DNA of 64,000 bases from JAVBKV01 sp031553885 (GCA_031553885.1 JAVBKV010000004.1:66118-130117), one strand, 5' to 3'. Counted from the stretch's first letter, positions 9,117 through 19,090 are shown. Translations and numbers: made by a program. Notes: a model not told the origin generated them from the letters alone.

Positions 9117-9362
9117 CATTATGAAGGGAACACAAAAATCGATTCAAGAAGAGAATTGCATAAAAATATTATTTGTTACCTAAAAAAAAGAATGAAATGC
9201 CTATGAAGTAAAAAAAACAGAGCACTGAAAAACAAGAATTAAAAATGAAAAACAAAAAAAACGACAACCGGATGCTTCTCTGCGGTTTCGTAAGTGATTA
9301 CTAACTAATTTTCCAACTCTTTGTCTCGAAGAGATGGTGTATTTAAATATAATCCTCTATGT

Positions 9363-12300
9363 ATGAAAAAATCAAAAATGAAACAGGGAATACTACCTGT
9401 ATTTAAAATCAGGCAAGCGATGAAAATCGGACTCATCCTACTGATTATAGGATGTTTTAATCTTTCTGCAGCTAATGATGCTGCGGCAGTCGCCGGGGTT
9501 TCATCCACCCAGCAAAGTGAAAAAACTGTAAAAGGTAAAGTCCTGGACGAAGTAGGAGAAGGATTGCCTGGAGCTTCCATCAACATCAAAGGTACAACCC
9601 GTGGGGTAACCACCGACCTGGACGGAAGTTACACGATCAATGTAAAACCGACCGACGAATTGGAATTTAATTTTTTAGGTTATCAAACGTTAACGATAAC
9701 GGTTGGAAATCAAACCGAGATTATCGCTAAAATGCAACCTAAAACCAACGAGTTGGACGAGGTAACCGTAGTCGCTTTTGCCAAGCAAAAGAAAGAAAGC
9801 GTATTGGCTTCCATCACGACCGTTAAACCCGCCGAACTCAAAATCCCCAGCTCCAACCTGACCACCTCTCTGGCCGGTCGGATGTCCGGATTAATCTCTT
9901 ACCAAAGGTCCGGGGAACCAGGCGAAGACAACGCCAGTTTCTTCATCCGCGGGGTAACCTCCTTCTCTTATGCAAGGGGACCACTGATCCTCATCGACGG
10001 GGTGGAAATGTCGACCAATGACCTGGCACGCCTCCAACCCGATGATATCGCCAGCTTCTCCATCATGAAAGACGCGGCTGCAACAGCACTTTACGGTGCA
10101 CGCGGAGGAAACGGGGTGATCATGGTAACAACCAAAGAAGGACAGGAAGGAAAAGCCTCTATCTCCTTCCGTGTGGAAACTTCGCTGTCTTCGCCAACTC
10201 GTAATATCGAACTGGCCGACCCTGTTACTTACATGAAACTGAATAATGAAGCGGTTCTTACCCGGAATATCATGAATGCAGCCCCCTATTCGTTGGAAAA
10301 AATCGAAATGACCGAAAAAGGAGGAAACCCCATGGTCTATCCGGCCAACGACTGGTACAACATCCTGTTCAAAAACGAAGCAATCAACTACCGCGCCAAC
10401 TTCAATGTGAGCGGAGGAGGTAAGGTAGCCCGGTATTATATTGCCGGGACTTACAGCCAGGACCGCGGAGTAGTCAAAACAGCCCCAGGGAGTGATAACG
10501 ACATCGACCTGAAGAAATACCTGTTGCGTACCAACGTGAACATCAACGTGACACCAACGACCGAAGCGGTTGTTCGTCTGCACGGTACATTCGACGATTA
10601 CGGTGGCCCATTGGACAGCGGTAGCGACTTGTTCAGCAAGGCGATGCGCAGTGACCCCGTTTCATTCCCGCCGTATTACATCCCGGACGAAGCTAACCAG
10701 TACAAAAAACACATCCTGTTCGGTAACATGGACCGGGGACAATACATCAACCCCTATGCCGATATGGTGAAGGGGTTCAAGACCTATTCCAAATCCCTGA
10801 TGCTGGCCCAGTTCGAAATGAAACAGAAACTGGATTTCATTACCGAAGGATTGAATGCAAGGGCCCTTTTCACTACCAACCGCTATTCGTTCTTCGATGT
10901 AAGAAGGTATTATAAACCTTATTATTACACCATTAACTCTTATGACAAGTTGACTGATGTGTATACTTTAACTTGTTTGAATCCAACTACAGGTTCTGAG
11001 GTATTGGGATATAAAGAAGAATCTAAAGAAATCACGACAACTACTTATTTTGAAGCGGCAGTTAATTATGACCGCACTTTTGCCGAAAAACACGGAGTTA
11101 GTGGTTTGTTAGTAGCCAACGTAAGAAACTACCAGAAAGGGAATGCAGGTGATTTGATTAAATCATTGCCGAGCAGAAATATTGGTCTTTCAGGTCGTTT
11201 CACTTACAATTATGACAGCAGGTATTTCACGGAACTCAACTTCGGATACAACGGATCCGAACGCTTTTCCAAAGACCACCGCTGGGGATTCTTCCCTTCG
11301 GCCGGATTGGGATGGATCGTTTCCAACGAAGGGTTCTGGAACGAAGACCTGAAAAGGACAATCTCCAAACTGAAACTGAAAGCCACTTACGGAAAAGTAG
11401 GGAACGACGATATCGGGGATGACTCCCAACGTTTCTTCTACCAATCGGACGTAAACATCAATAACGCTGACAGAAGATACATTTGGGGATACAGTAATAA
11501 TAAGTCCGTGAATGGGGTTTCTATTGGCCGCTATTCCAACGACCTGATCAGTTGGGAAGTATCCGAAAAATTGAATTTGGGCGCTGAATTGACTCTGTTC
11601 CGCGAATTTGATCTCCAGGTCGACGTGTATCAAGAAGATAAATCCAGTATTTTGATGCAACGGAACTCCATTCCGGGTACCATGGGATTCCTTTCCACCA
11701 ACACTCCTTATGTAAACATCGGAGAGGCTATGGGTAAAGGAATCGACCTATCACTCGACTGGAACCACAACTTTTCCAAGGATTTCTGGGTGACAGGCCG
11801 TGGTAACTTTACGTATGCAAAGGCTGAATATACCGTTTACGAAGAACCGGACTACAAGGATACCCCGTGGCTGTCACGTATCGGAACGGCTGTTTCTCAA
11901 AAATTCGGTTATGTAGCGGAACGCCTGTTCGTAGACGACCAGGATGTGGCCAACTCCCCGAAACAAGAATTAGGTGGTGTAGTTAGAGGCGGTGATATCA
12001 AGTACAAGGACATCAACGGCGATGATCAGATTACCGATGCTGACATGGTACCCATCGGATACCCCACAACCCCCGAAATCATCTATGGTTTCGGTTTGAG
12101 CGCCGGTTATAAAGGGATTGACTTTTCTTTCTTCTTCCAGGGACTGGCACGCGAATCCTTCTGGATCGATGCACGGAAGACCTCTCCCTTTATCGATACC
12201 GATGATGGAGCTAAAGATATAGATAATAATGATATTACATCTAAAAACGCATTATTAAAAGCATATGCCGATAATCACTGGTCGGAAGACAACCGCGATG

Positions 12301-12593
12301 TAAAAGCCCTTTGGCCGAGACTTTCGGACGTAGAAATGAAAAACAATACGGCTACCAGTACCTGGTTTATGCGCGACGGAGCTTTCCTTCGTCTTAAATC
12401 GGTGGAATTGGGATACAAGATCCCGGATCACCTGACACGGAAAATGCACATGACCAATTTAAGGATTTATGCCAGTGGAACTAACCTGCTTACATTCAGT
12501 AAATTCAAACTTTGGGATCCCGAAATGGCCGGAAACGGAATGGCTTATCCTGTTCAGAGAGTGTTTAACCTGGGGCTTCAATTATCATTCTAA
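9363..12593 (+). CDS. SusC-like TonB-dependent outer membrane transporter, copy 2
   Basis: 1076 residues when started at the ATG at 9363. The open frame extends upstream to a TTG at 9321, but the longer N-terminus is not signal-like. With 9363 the protein has a basic stretch and then a hydrophobic signal (MKIGLILLIIGCFNLSA), as in many SusC proteins; ATG 9420 is an alternative. Domains are as in copy 1: CarboxypepD_reg-like (about 60-145), plug with DAAATALYGARGGNGVIMVT, and a barrel ending GLQLSF. It differs from copy 1 by scattered substitutions and a small insertion (TDDGAKDIDNNDITSKN). The stretch 10905-11205 uses markedly more A/T-ending codons than its surroundings, which suggests a recombined patch. 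Confidence 0.94.
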   Translation: MKKSKMKQGILPVFKIRQAMKIGLILLIIGCFNLSAANDAAAVAGVSSTQQSEKTVKGKVLDEVGEGLPGASINIKGTTRGVTTDLDGSYTINVKPTDELEFNFLGYQTLTITVGNQTEIIAKMQPKTNELDEVTVVAFAKQKKESVLASITTVKPAELKIPSSNLTTSLAGRMSGLISYQRSGEPGEDNASFFIRGVTSFSYARGPLILIDGVEMSTNDLARLQPDDIASFSIMKDAAATALYGARGGNGVIMVTTKEGQEGKASISFRVETSLSSPTRNIELADPVTYMKLNNEAVLTRNIMNAAPYSLEKIEMTEKGGNPMVYPANDWYNILFKNEAINYRANFNVSGGGKVARYYIAGTYSQDRGVVKTAPGSDNDIDLKKYLLRTNVNINVTPTTEAVVRLHGTFDDYGGPLDSGSDLFSKAMRSDPVSFPPYYIPDEANQYKKHILFGNMDRGQYINPYADMVKGFKTYSKSLMLAQFEMKQKLDFITEGLNARALFTTNRYSFFDVRRYYKPYYYTINSYDKLTDVYTLTCLNPTTGSEVLGYKEESKEITTTTYFEAAVNYDRTFAEKHGVSGLLVANVRNYQKGNAGDLIKSLPSRNIGLSGRFTYNYDSRYFTELNFGYNGSERFSKDHRWGFFPSAGLGWIVSNEGFWNEDLKRTISKLKLKATYGKVGNDDIGDDSQRFFYQSDVNINNADRRYIWGYSNNKSVNGVSIGRYSNDLISWEVSEKLNLGAELTLFREFDLQVDVYQEDKSSILMQRNSIPGTMGFLSTNTPYVNIGEAMGKGIDLSLDWNHNFSKDFWVTGRGNFTYAKAEYTVYEEPDYKDTPWLSRIGTAVSQKFGYVAERLFVDDQDVANSPKQELGGVVRGGDIKYKDINGDDQITDADMVPIGYPTTPEIIYGFGLSAGYKGIDFSFFFQGLARESFWIDARKTSPFIDTDDGAKDIDNNDITSKNALLKAYADNHWSEDNRDVKALWPRLSDVEMKNNTATSTWFMRDGAFLRLKSVELGYKIPDHLTRKMHMTNLRIYASGTNLLTFSKFKLWDPEMAGNGMAYPVQRVFNLGLQLSF

Positions 12594-12605
12594 CAGCACA
12601 CTTTT

Positions 12606-14579
12606 ATGAAAAAAATAAAAATCTTAAGTTTATTTATCACCGCATTGCTTTCTTTTTCCTGCAGTGATTATTTAGATGTTGTACCCGATAATGTGGCGAC
12701 AATCGATCATGCGTTTAGTGACCGAGTCACCGCCGAACGCTATTTGGCTACTATTTATTCTTACATGCCTCATATCATGAATCCGAAGTACGATCCGGCT
12801 ATTCTGGCCAGCGATGAAGTGAGTACCTTACAGGATGCCTATAAAAGGGATGCAGGCGGTTTCGGTTATTACGGAGACCGGATCAAAAACAATGAACAAA
12901 ATTCAAATGATCCGATCATGAACTACTGGAATGGAAGCTTGGGAGGACGCGGGTTGTACGTGGCCTTGAGGGATTGTAACATCTTCCTGGAAAACATACA
13001 CAAGGTAGGACCCGACCTTTCCCTCGAGGAAAGGAACCGCTGGATCGCAGAAGCCAAATTCTTCAAAGCGTATTTCCATTTTTATCTGATGAGATTGTAT
13101 GGACCCATTCCATTGATCAAAGAAAACCTGCCTGTAACAACGGATATCAAAGATGTAAAAGTATATCGCAATACATTTGACGAATGCGTGGACTATGTGG
13201 TACAACTCTGTGAGGAAGCCATGCCCGACCTGCCCACCAGCATTTCAGACATTGTGAACGAAACCGGACGCATCACCCAACCTGCTGCTGCTATGCTGAA
13301 AGCCGAAGCGTTAGTACTGGCTGCCAGCCCGTTATTTAACGGAAACCCGGAATACAGCAAAGTAATCGACAACCGCGGAATTAAATTGTTCAGTGAAACA
13401 GCCGACCAATCCAAATGGAAACGGGCGGCCGAGGCTTGCAAAAGCGCCATTGATATCTGCCATGAGGCAGGCATTATGCTGTACCAATTCACGAATGCCC
13501 TGGGATGGAGTATTTCCGATACCACCGCACTCGGAATGAGTGTCCGCGGCGCTGCAGTAGATCCCTGGAATTACGAATTGATCTGGGGAAAACTTCAAGC
13601 CCCGGTATCCAACGACGGAGAATCCAACCTGCTGCAAACAGGCTCTATTCCCCGGTTGAAACTGGCCGACGAAACAAAAGCAACACTGGACCAAAGTATT
13701 TATGCCTCTTTCAAAATGGCTGAGTTGTATTATTCCAACAAGGGAGTTCCCATCGAGGAAGACGCAACCTACAACTATTCCGAACGTTATGATACAGTCA
13801 AAGTGGGAACAGACCACAAGTTCTACATCCCCAAAGACAGCATAACCGCAAATCTGCATTTATACCGTGAACCTCGTTTTTATGCCAGTCTGGGATTTGA
13901 CAACGGATACTGGTTCGGAAACGGAAGGACCAAAGACGTTGGAACAACAACCACAGCAACTGATCTCCCGTACATATTAAAGACAAAAGCCACTTGCCTG
14001 GCCGGAAATAAAACAGGAATGCGTTATTCACTTTCAGGATATTACACAAAAAAAATGAGTAGTTGGATGACCGCAAGCGCTGAAGGAGACGGTACTCTGA
14101 CTGTTTCTAAAATGTCGATTCCGGTTATGAGACTAGCTGACCTTTATTTATTATATGCTGAAGCGTTGAACGAAAGCCTCGATGCTCCCAATGCCGAAGT
14201 ATACGAATACATCGACAAGGTCAGGGGACGAGCAGGACTGGCAGGAGTAGTCGAAAGCTGGGAGAATTATTCAAAAATACCAAACAAGCCCAAAACAAAA
14301 GACGGAATGCGTCAGATCATCCGCCAGGAACGAATGATCGAACTGGCTTTCGAAGGGAAGCGGTTCTATGATGTAAGGCGTTGGAAACTGGCTCAGAACT
14401 ATTTCAATGAGCCCGAAAAAGGATGGAACACGTTGACAGGAGCGAAAAACTTCGATTTTTATAATGTCGTGGTGATCAAGCCGCTTAAGTTTAATGTCAA
14501 GCAATACCTATGGCCGATCAAGGAATCCGAATTACGTAACAATCCGAACCTGGTGCAAAATCCCTATTGGTCTAACTAA
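12606..14579 (+). CDS. SusD/RagB-like surface lipoprotein, copy 2
   Basis: 657 residues, the same length as copy 1, with lipobox LSFSCSDYLD and the same TPR and RagB/SusD layout. The central TPR part is almost identical to copy 1. Differences cluster in about residues 285-350 (ICHEAGIMLYQFTN against IAHESGIALYEFAN) and 485-505 (SSWMTASAEGDGTLTVSKM against CSMLTASSEGDGTTTYTAM). The two paralogues may therefore bind related but not identical ligands; this is inference. It is 12 bp downstream of susC copy 2. Confidence 0.95.
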   Translation: MKKIKILSLFITALLSFSCSDYLDVVPDNVATIDHAFSDRVTAERYLATIYSYMPHIMNPKYDPAILASDEVSTLQDAYKRDAGGFGYYGDRIKNNEQNSNDPIMNYWNGSLGGRGLYVALRDCNIFLENIHKVGPDLSLEERNRWIAEAKFFKAYFHFYLMRLYGPIPLIKENLPVTTDIKDVKVYRNTFDECVDYVVQLCEEAMPDLPTSISDIVNETGRITQPAAAMLKAEALVLAASPLFNGNPEYSKVIDNRGIKLFSETADQSKWKRAAEACKSAIDICHEAGIMLYQFTNALGWSISDTTALGMSVRGAAVDPWNYELIWGKLQAPVSNDGESNLLQTGSIPRLKLADETKATLDQSIYASFKMAELYYSNKGVPIEEDATYNYSERYDTVKVGTDHKFYIPKDSITANLHLYREPRFYASLGFDNGYWFGNGRTKDVGTTTTATDLPYILKTKATCLAGNKTGMRYSLSGYYTKKMSSWMTASAEGDGTLTVSKMSIPVMRLADLYLLYAEALNESLDAPNAEVYEYIDKVRGRAGLAGVVESWENYSKIPNKPKTKDGMRQIIRQERMIELAFEGKRFYDVRRWKLAQNYFNEPEKGWNTLTGAKNFDFYNVVVIKPLKFNVKQYLWPIKESELRNNPNLVQNPYWSN

Positions 14580-14597
14580 TTATAAACAAGCAAAACA

Positions 14598-15830
14598 ATG
14601 AAAAAGCATATTTTTTATTTAGCTATACTCCTGACACTGTTCTCCAGTTGTAAGGAAGAATACGTCGGCCAGTTCCCGGTCGATAATGTGCCGCCCAAGA
14701 ATGTGACCAATGTACAGGTGGAAAACATCTCCGGGGGAGCCATCTTAAGGTACAACCTACCCGTAGAGGATGACCTGCTTTGTGTTACTGCACGGTTTAC
14801 GTTACCCAACGGCACGGTACAGGAACTTTCCAGCTCCGCATATTCCAGTTCTATCACACTCAAAGGATACGGGAAAGCACAAAAATCAACCGTTGAACTC
14901 TTCACCGTCGACAAAAGCTACAACAAGTCGGCTCCATTGAAGATAGAAATCGAACCCAAGGATTCACCGGTGTATGAAGTAAAGAAATCGTTCATGTATG
15001 AAGTCGATTTCGGAGGACTGAATTTTTACTGGGAAAACCCCGAAATGGAAACCATCGTACTGGGTGTCATGGTCAAGGATGTGGATGGAAAGTACAAGCA
15101 CATCGAAACCATTTATGCCCAAGAGGCTTCGGCCAGCAGGACCCTGAGGGGAATGGACTCCATCCCGTACAATTTTGCATTCTATTTCAGGGATACCTAT
15201 AACAACTATACCGACACGATTTACGATGTACTGACTCCCCGTTATGAAGAAGAAATCGACAAGGCCAGGTTCATGGAACTGCCTGTCTCTTCCAACTTCA
15301 AGCAACAAGGCTACGGCGGATCCAGCATGCCCAAGATGTGGGACAAGATCATCAATGTGGAAAACAACGTAAACTACCTTACCGCCAACAAAACGCCTTC
15401 GGTACCGGTATACTTCTGTTTCGACATGGGACAGAAAGTGGAAGTGACACGGTTCAAGCTCTGGACACGGCAATCGCAGACAACCAACTATATCTGCCAG
15501 TTGCACCATGCAAGGGCCTTTGAAGTCTGGGGCACGAACGATGCCGCTGCAGCCAAAAGCCCGGATAACTGGACCGGTTTTGAATTGATGGGTACCTTCC
15601 GCTCCACCAGGCCTTCCGGGGAACTGGCTGCGGCAACCGTAGTTCCACTTTCTTCTGCTGAAATGGAATACTTCCTGGCAGGGGAAGAGTTCAAGTTCCC
15701 GCAAGGGGTTCCCGCTTTCCGCTACTGGAAGTTCAATATCCTGAGTACATGGGGAGGAGCCGGAACGAATGGAAATACAAATGCCGTTTTCTTTGGCGAA
15801 ATCAGCATCTGGGGGATCCCAAGAAAGTAA
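14598..15830 (+). CDS. Surface lipoprotein with DUF4959/DUF5000-like domains, copy 2
   Basis: 410 residues, near-identical to the protein at 6607, with the same lipobox (LFSSCKEE) and the same Fn3-like N-terminal and discoidin-like C-terminal parts. The 5' end and the 18-bp spacer after susD are the same in both copies. Likely a glycan- or ligand-binding accessory exposed on the cell surface beside SusCD copy 2. Confidence 0.82.
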   Translation: MKKHIFYLAILLTLFSSCKEEYVGQFPVDNVPPKNVTNVQVENISGGAILRYNLPVEDDLLCVTARFTLPNGTVQELSSSAYSSSITLKGYGKAQKSTVELFTVDKSYNKSAPLKIEIEPKDSPVYEVKKSFMYEVDFGGLNFYWENPEMETIVLGVMVKDVDGKYKHIETIYAQEASASRTLRGMDSIPYNFAFYFRDTYNNYTDTIYDVLTPRYEEEIDKARFMELPVSSNFKQQGYGGSSMPKMWDKIINVENNVNYLTANKTPSVPVYFCFDMGQKVEVTRFKLWTRQSQTTNYICQLHHARAFEVWGTNDAAAAKSPDNWTGFELMGTFRSTRPSGELAAATVVPLSSAEMEYFLAGEEFKFPQGVPAFRYWKFNILSTWGGAGTNGNTNAVFFGEISIWGIPRK

Positions 15831-15852
15831 TAACCGTGTAAATTAATATCGT

Positions 15853-16536
15853 ATGAAACCATTTAAATATATCTTGTTTATAGCCTTGTTTGCGGCCGCT
15901 TATGCCTGCTCAGACATGAACGACCTGCACGACAAGTACCTGGAAGAAGGGGAAACCACATACGTGGGTAAAATAGACTCTCTCTTTCCTTTAGAAGGCA
16001 GGGAGCGTGTAAAGTTGCAATACTTTATTACCGATCCAAGGGCAGAATACATGACCATTTTCTGGAACCAGAAAGAAGATTCAATCAATGTGGATATTCC
16101 GGTTCATAACCCCATGGATACATTGGAGTATATATTGAACATCGAAGAAGGCGACTATACCCTGATGTTCTATTCACATGACAAACGGGGACACCGTTCG
16201 ATTAAATATGAAGAGTCTGTCAATATCTACGGAGACCGCTATGAGTCCTACCTGGTAAACCGGCCGCTCAAGTCAGCGGTTCCCACGGCAGCAACCAACA
16301 AGCTGACCGTAACCTTCGGAGGTAGTAGCAGTAACACAGAAGTTGGAGTGGAAATATCCTACATAAAAACAGACGGATCTGCCGTTACGACTCTATACCC
16401 AACCAGTGTCCTGGGCGCTGCGGTTGTCCTTGAAAACGTGAACCTGACCCAAAAGGTTTCTTATCAAACCGTTTACATACCCAAGCCAACCTGCATCGAT
16501 ACATTCAGGGCGCCTGTCGCGGAAATACTGAATTGA
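15853..16536 (+). CDS. DUF4998-like lipoprotein, copy 2
   Basis: 227 residues, close paralogue of the protein at 7953, with lipobox AYACSDMNDL. The ATG is only 22 bp after the preceding stop, because the extra 91-bp segment of copy 1 is absent here. Last gene of the second operon; a terminator hairpin follows. Probably a surface accessory subunit; no enzymatic motif is visible. Confidence 0.8.
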   Translation: MKPFKYILFIALFAAAYACSDMNDLHDKYLEEGETTYVGKIDSLFPLEGRERVKLQYFITDPRAEYMTIFWNQKEDSINVDIPVHNPMDTLEYILNIEEGDYTLMFYSHDKRGHRSIKYEESVNIYGDRYESYLVNRPLKSAVPTAATNKLTVTFGGSSSNTEVGVEISYIKTDGSAVTTLYPTSVLGAAVVLENVNLTQKVSYQTVYIPKPTCIDTFRAPVAEILN

Positions 16537-16560
16537 TCGATTCCTAATCTTATCATCCGG

Positions 16561-16600
16561 CCCCGGTTTTGACCCAGTCAGGACCGGGGTTGTTTGTTTA
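16561..16600 (+). terminator. Terminator of operon copy 2
   Basis: CCCCGGT (16561-16567) pairs with ACCGGGG (16583-16589), followed by a T-rich run (TTGTTTGTTT). It lies about 25 bp after the last gene. Confidence 0.8.
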
Positions 16601-16705
16601 AAAAGTAATCCAAATTAATACCAAAATAATTATTAAAAAACAAGGATTCGAAAAATATTAAAAAAATTTCTTAATTTTACACGGTAAAATACGAATCTGT
16701 TTTTC

Positions 16706-18361
16706 ATGAAATTTTCTTCATTTAAGTACTTTATCGTTCTGTTTATCTCCATGACACTCTTTTCCTGTCATGGTAACCGGAACTACATCAAATTGAAAAC
16801 TGCAGAAAACCTTATGGAAACCCGGCCCGACAGTGCTTTGTTACTGTTGGAAACGATTGAATCTCCGGAAGAATTAAACCGGAGCGAACAAGCGGAATTT
16901 CACTTATTAATGACACAGGCACGGGACAAGAATTATAAAAACCTGGCTGAAGATACGCTCATTTTCCAATCTGTCGATTATTTTGCCCAAAAGGACAATC
17001 CGGATAAGTTGGCCTGGGCCTATTTTTATGCCAACCGGGTGGAATTACAACGGAACCACCTGGAATCGGCAATCAACTACATCCTGCTGGCTAAAAAATA
17101 TGCAGAAGAAATACGGGATCATAATTTGTTGGGATTAATTTGCTTTGATTCCGGATCCCTGCACCGGAACCAGGGAAATTTCCAGGAAGCCATTCAGGAT
17201 TTTCAATCGGCCCGAAAGTACTTCGAACGAGCCGGAAATGAAAAAAATGCCCAGTATGCCCAGGGTTTTATCGGAGATATTTTTTTATTAATGGAACCAA
17301 CCTTACCGGACAGTGCTTTACATTACTACAACGCTTCGCTCGATTATGCCCGTCAGCAACAAGATACCTTGCAAATAGCGGGAATATTGAGAAGTATCGG
17401 TGTTGCAGAACAAGTAAAAGGAAATTTTGACGTTGCCAAAAATTATATCAAAGCCTCCATCTCTTTATACAATAGCGAAATTTCTTCTCATATAGTATTA
17501 TATAATAATTTTTTACACCAAAATCAGCTGGACTCGGCCGAGCTTTACTTGAAAGCCATCAATCTGAATAAAATACCTGATGATCCAAGAATAAAACACA
17601 GCTATTACAGACTATTATCCGAGATCTATGAACAAAATGAAGACTATCAATCAGCGTTAAAACATACACAAACCGCTTTTACTCTTTTAGATTCTCTCAA
17701 CGAACAAGATCGTAGAAATCACCTTCTGGAAATTCTGGCAAAATTTGAAAAAGTAACTCTCCAGAATAAGTACAACAAAAGCAGGGTGGTTCAACAACGA
17801 TTGATTATTATAATCGTCAGTATTTTATTGTTGACGAGCATCCTTTGCTGGATTTTTTACTTGACCCTGAAAAAGAAAAACAAAGACACCCAGGAGTTGA
17901 ATAAAAAAATCCAGGGTACCCGGGAAATCATGGATTCCATGACGAAATCACATGAAGGCACCAGCATAAAAATCCGCACCCGACTGCTGGAAGAACTGGA
18001 CATTTCCCGGAAAGTCATTTATTTCAACCGGATCGAACACAAAACCGGAAAAGAAATGATTGAGAAATTCAAAGAATTTTTTGACAAAGACTTGAATGTC
18101 AATATGACTTGGGAAAATTTACACCCCCTTATCGAAGGACTGCATAATGACTTCTCTATTAAGCTAAGAAACTCCTGTCCGACCCTGACTGAAAAAGAAA
18201 TACAGTTCTGTTGCCTGTTCCGGGGAAACCTCAGTACAGACGAATGCGCTTTTGTATTGGACTACACCCGGGATACCGCAAATACTGTAAAGTACAATAT
18301 CCGAAAAAAGCTGGGTTTTAGTTCTATGAAAGAATTTGAGGAATTCATCAATTCCCTGTGA
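16706..18361 (+). CDS. Membrane-anchored TPR protein with C-terminal LuxR-like HTH region
   Basis: 551 residues. The N-terminus is a lipoprotein-like or signal segment (MTLFSCHG). Tetratricopeptide-like helices occupy about 30-340, with repeats such as ALLLLETIESPEE, NFQEAIQDFQSARKYFERAG and DYQSALKHTQTAFTLLDSL. A single membrane helix (LIIIIVSILLLTSILCWIFY) lies near residue 375 and a coiled coil follows. The C-terminal part (LTEKEIQFCCLFRGNLSTDECA, then TVKYNIRKKLGFSSMKEF) has the layout of LuxR-type helix-turn-helix regions of Bacteroidota TPR regulators. Such proteins are thought to be membrane-tethered transcription regulators. Whether it controls the operon upstream or the peptide region downstream cannot be told. 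Confidence 0.8.
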   Translation: MKFSSFKYFIVLFISMTLFSCHGNRNYIKLKTAENLMETRPDSALLLLETIESPEELNRSEQAEFHLLMTQARDKNYKNLAEDTLIFQSVDYFAQKDNPDKLAWAYFYANRVELQRNHLESAINYILLAKKYAEEIRDHNLLGLICFDSGSLHRNQGNFQEAIQDFQSARKYFERAGNEKNAQYAQGFIGDIFLLMEPTLPDSALHYYNASLDYARQQQDTLQIAGILRSIGVAEQVKGNFDVAKNYIKASISLYNSEISSHIVLYNNFLHQNQLDSAELYLKAINLNKIPDDPRIKHSYYRLLSEIYEQNEDYQSALKHTQTAFTLLDSLNEQDRRNHLLEILAKFEKVTLQNKYNKSRVVQQRLIIIIVSILLLTSILCWIFYLTLKKKNKDTQELNKKIQGTREIMDSMTKSHEGTSIKIRTRLLEELDISRKVIYFNRIEHKTGKEMIEKFKEFFDKDLNVNMTWENLHPLIEGLHNDFSIKLRNSCPTLTEKEIQFCCLFRGNLSTDECAFVLDYTRDTANTVKYNIRKKLGFSSMKEFEEFINSL

Positions 18362-18513
18362 CTTTTTTTCATTTTTTTCCTTGTTTTTTATTCCTTTTCA
18401 GCCCCCATTTTTCCCGTTTTTCACAAAATTGAGAAAATCGTAATTTTAACATTTGCAAGTTATTGATTTTCAATGTTTTATTTTTTAACAATTGAGATTT
18501 TAATTTCGGGCAT

Positions 18514-18547
18514 TTTGCACTACTCTTCATTTGTTTCCTTATATTTG
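18514..18547 (+). promoter_or_regulatory. Bacteroidota-type promoter for the DUF3244-like gene
   Basis: TTTG (18514-18517) and TATATTTG (18540-18547) are 22 bp apart and fit the -33/-7 pattern. Transcription would start about 60 bp before the ATG at 18612. Confidence 0.6.
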
Positions 18548-18611
18548 CATCAACAGGTCATCGTTTTTCCGACCGAACCGATTATTCACTTTTTAATACT
18601 CTTAACTTATT

Positions 18612-18995
18612 ATGAAACTGAAAGTATTTTTTTTGAGTTTATTCGTTGTATTAAGCTGTAGCATTTATGCCCGGGTAACAACACAACAAGTTACTATGTT
18701 AGGCAACTTAGTAAAACCCGGTCTCCGTGCCGGTGCTCCAGTTAGCGAATTTATGAGCACGACCTATTATTATCAGGGTGATGTTCATTATCTGAGTTTT
18801 GATTTTTATTACCTGGAGGAAGACCTGACATTTCAGGTATTTGATGAAGATGATAATTTAGTTTATGAAACCGACCTGCCCAGTACCATTTTTTCGATGA
18901 GTATCGATTTAAGCGAATATCCGGCAGGGACTTACAAAATCGTAGTAAAAAATGAAAACGTAAACGTTTACGGATACGTTGAAAAAGAAGAATAA
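18612..18995 (+). CDS. DUF3244-like small secreted protein
   Basis: 127 residues with a signal peptide (about residues 1-20, MKLKVFFLSLFVVLSCSIYA). The mature beta-rich domain (DLTFQVFDEDDNLVYETDLPS, then DLSEYPAGTYKIVVKNENVNVYGYV) resembles DUF3244, a single beta-sandwich of unknown function in Bacteroidota. It has its own promoter and precedes the peptide exporter by about 150 bp. No role in the peptide system is shown. The Cys near the end of the signal could make it a lipoprotein, but the lipobox is weak. Confidence 0.75.
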   Translation: MKLKVFFLSLFVVLSCSIYARVTTQQVTMLGNLVKPGLRAGAPVSEFMSTTYYYQGDVHYLSFDFYYLEEDLTFQVFDEDDNLVYETDLPSTIFSMSIDLSEYPAGTYKIVVKNENVNVYGYVEKEE

Positions 18996-19033
18996 ATTTG
19001 TTTTTCACAGCTCTTTGTTTTTTTCTGTAGGTA

Positions 19034-19090
19034 GAAGGGGTATCCATACACAACAAACTCACATACTCACATGGTGTATGGAGCCCCTTC
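19034..19090 (+). other. Long imperfect hairpin in the leader of the ABC exporter gene
   Basis: GAAGGGG (19034-19040) and TCCATACAC (19043-19051) pair with GTGTATGGA (19074-19082) and CCCCTTC (19084-19090), giving 16 pairs with a small bulge. It lies 57 bp before the preferred start of the exporter. It could be an attenuator or an mRNA structure; there is no T-tract directly after it. Confidence 0.5.

Larger units (their letters stand above)
8637..9362. other. Long AT-rich intergenic region between the two operon copies
   Basis: About 725 bp with no credible gene. It contains the terminator of copy 1 (8668-8700), a -7-like element TATCTTTG (9021-9028) and the 18-bp palindrome (9099-9116). 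AATGCCTATGAA (about 9195-9206) is shared with the leader of copy 1. The rest is nearly homopolymeric A/T. Confidence 0.6.
9363..16536 (+). repeat. Tandem operon duplication, unit 2
   Basis: Second copy of the four-gene operon at 1432-8636, in the same orientation. Some tracts are nearly identical, such as 12963-13140 and 14519-14661, the latter crossing the susD/lipoprotein junction. Others are rich in silent differences: 10905-11205 and about 12200-12960. Confidence 0.93.

Noticed and set aside
9321..9362. TTG start for the second SusC
   Set aside because: It adds a non-signal-like N-terminus; ATG 9363 gives a usual SusC signal region.
9891..10583. Minus-strand open frame of 230 codons inside susC copy 2, and similar long antisense frames at 14964-15704 and 48144-48941
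   Set aside because: They are antisense to strongly conserved genes, have no recognisable domain, and arise from codon bias of the real frame.
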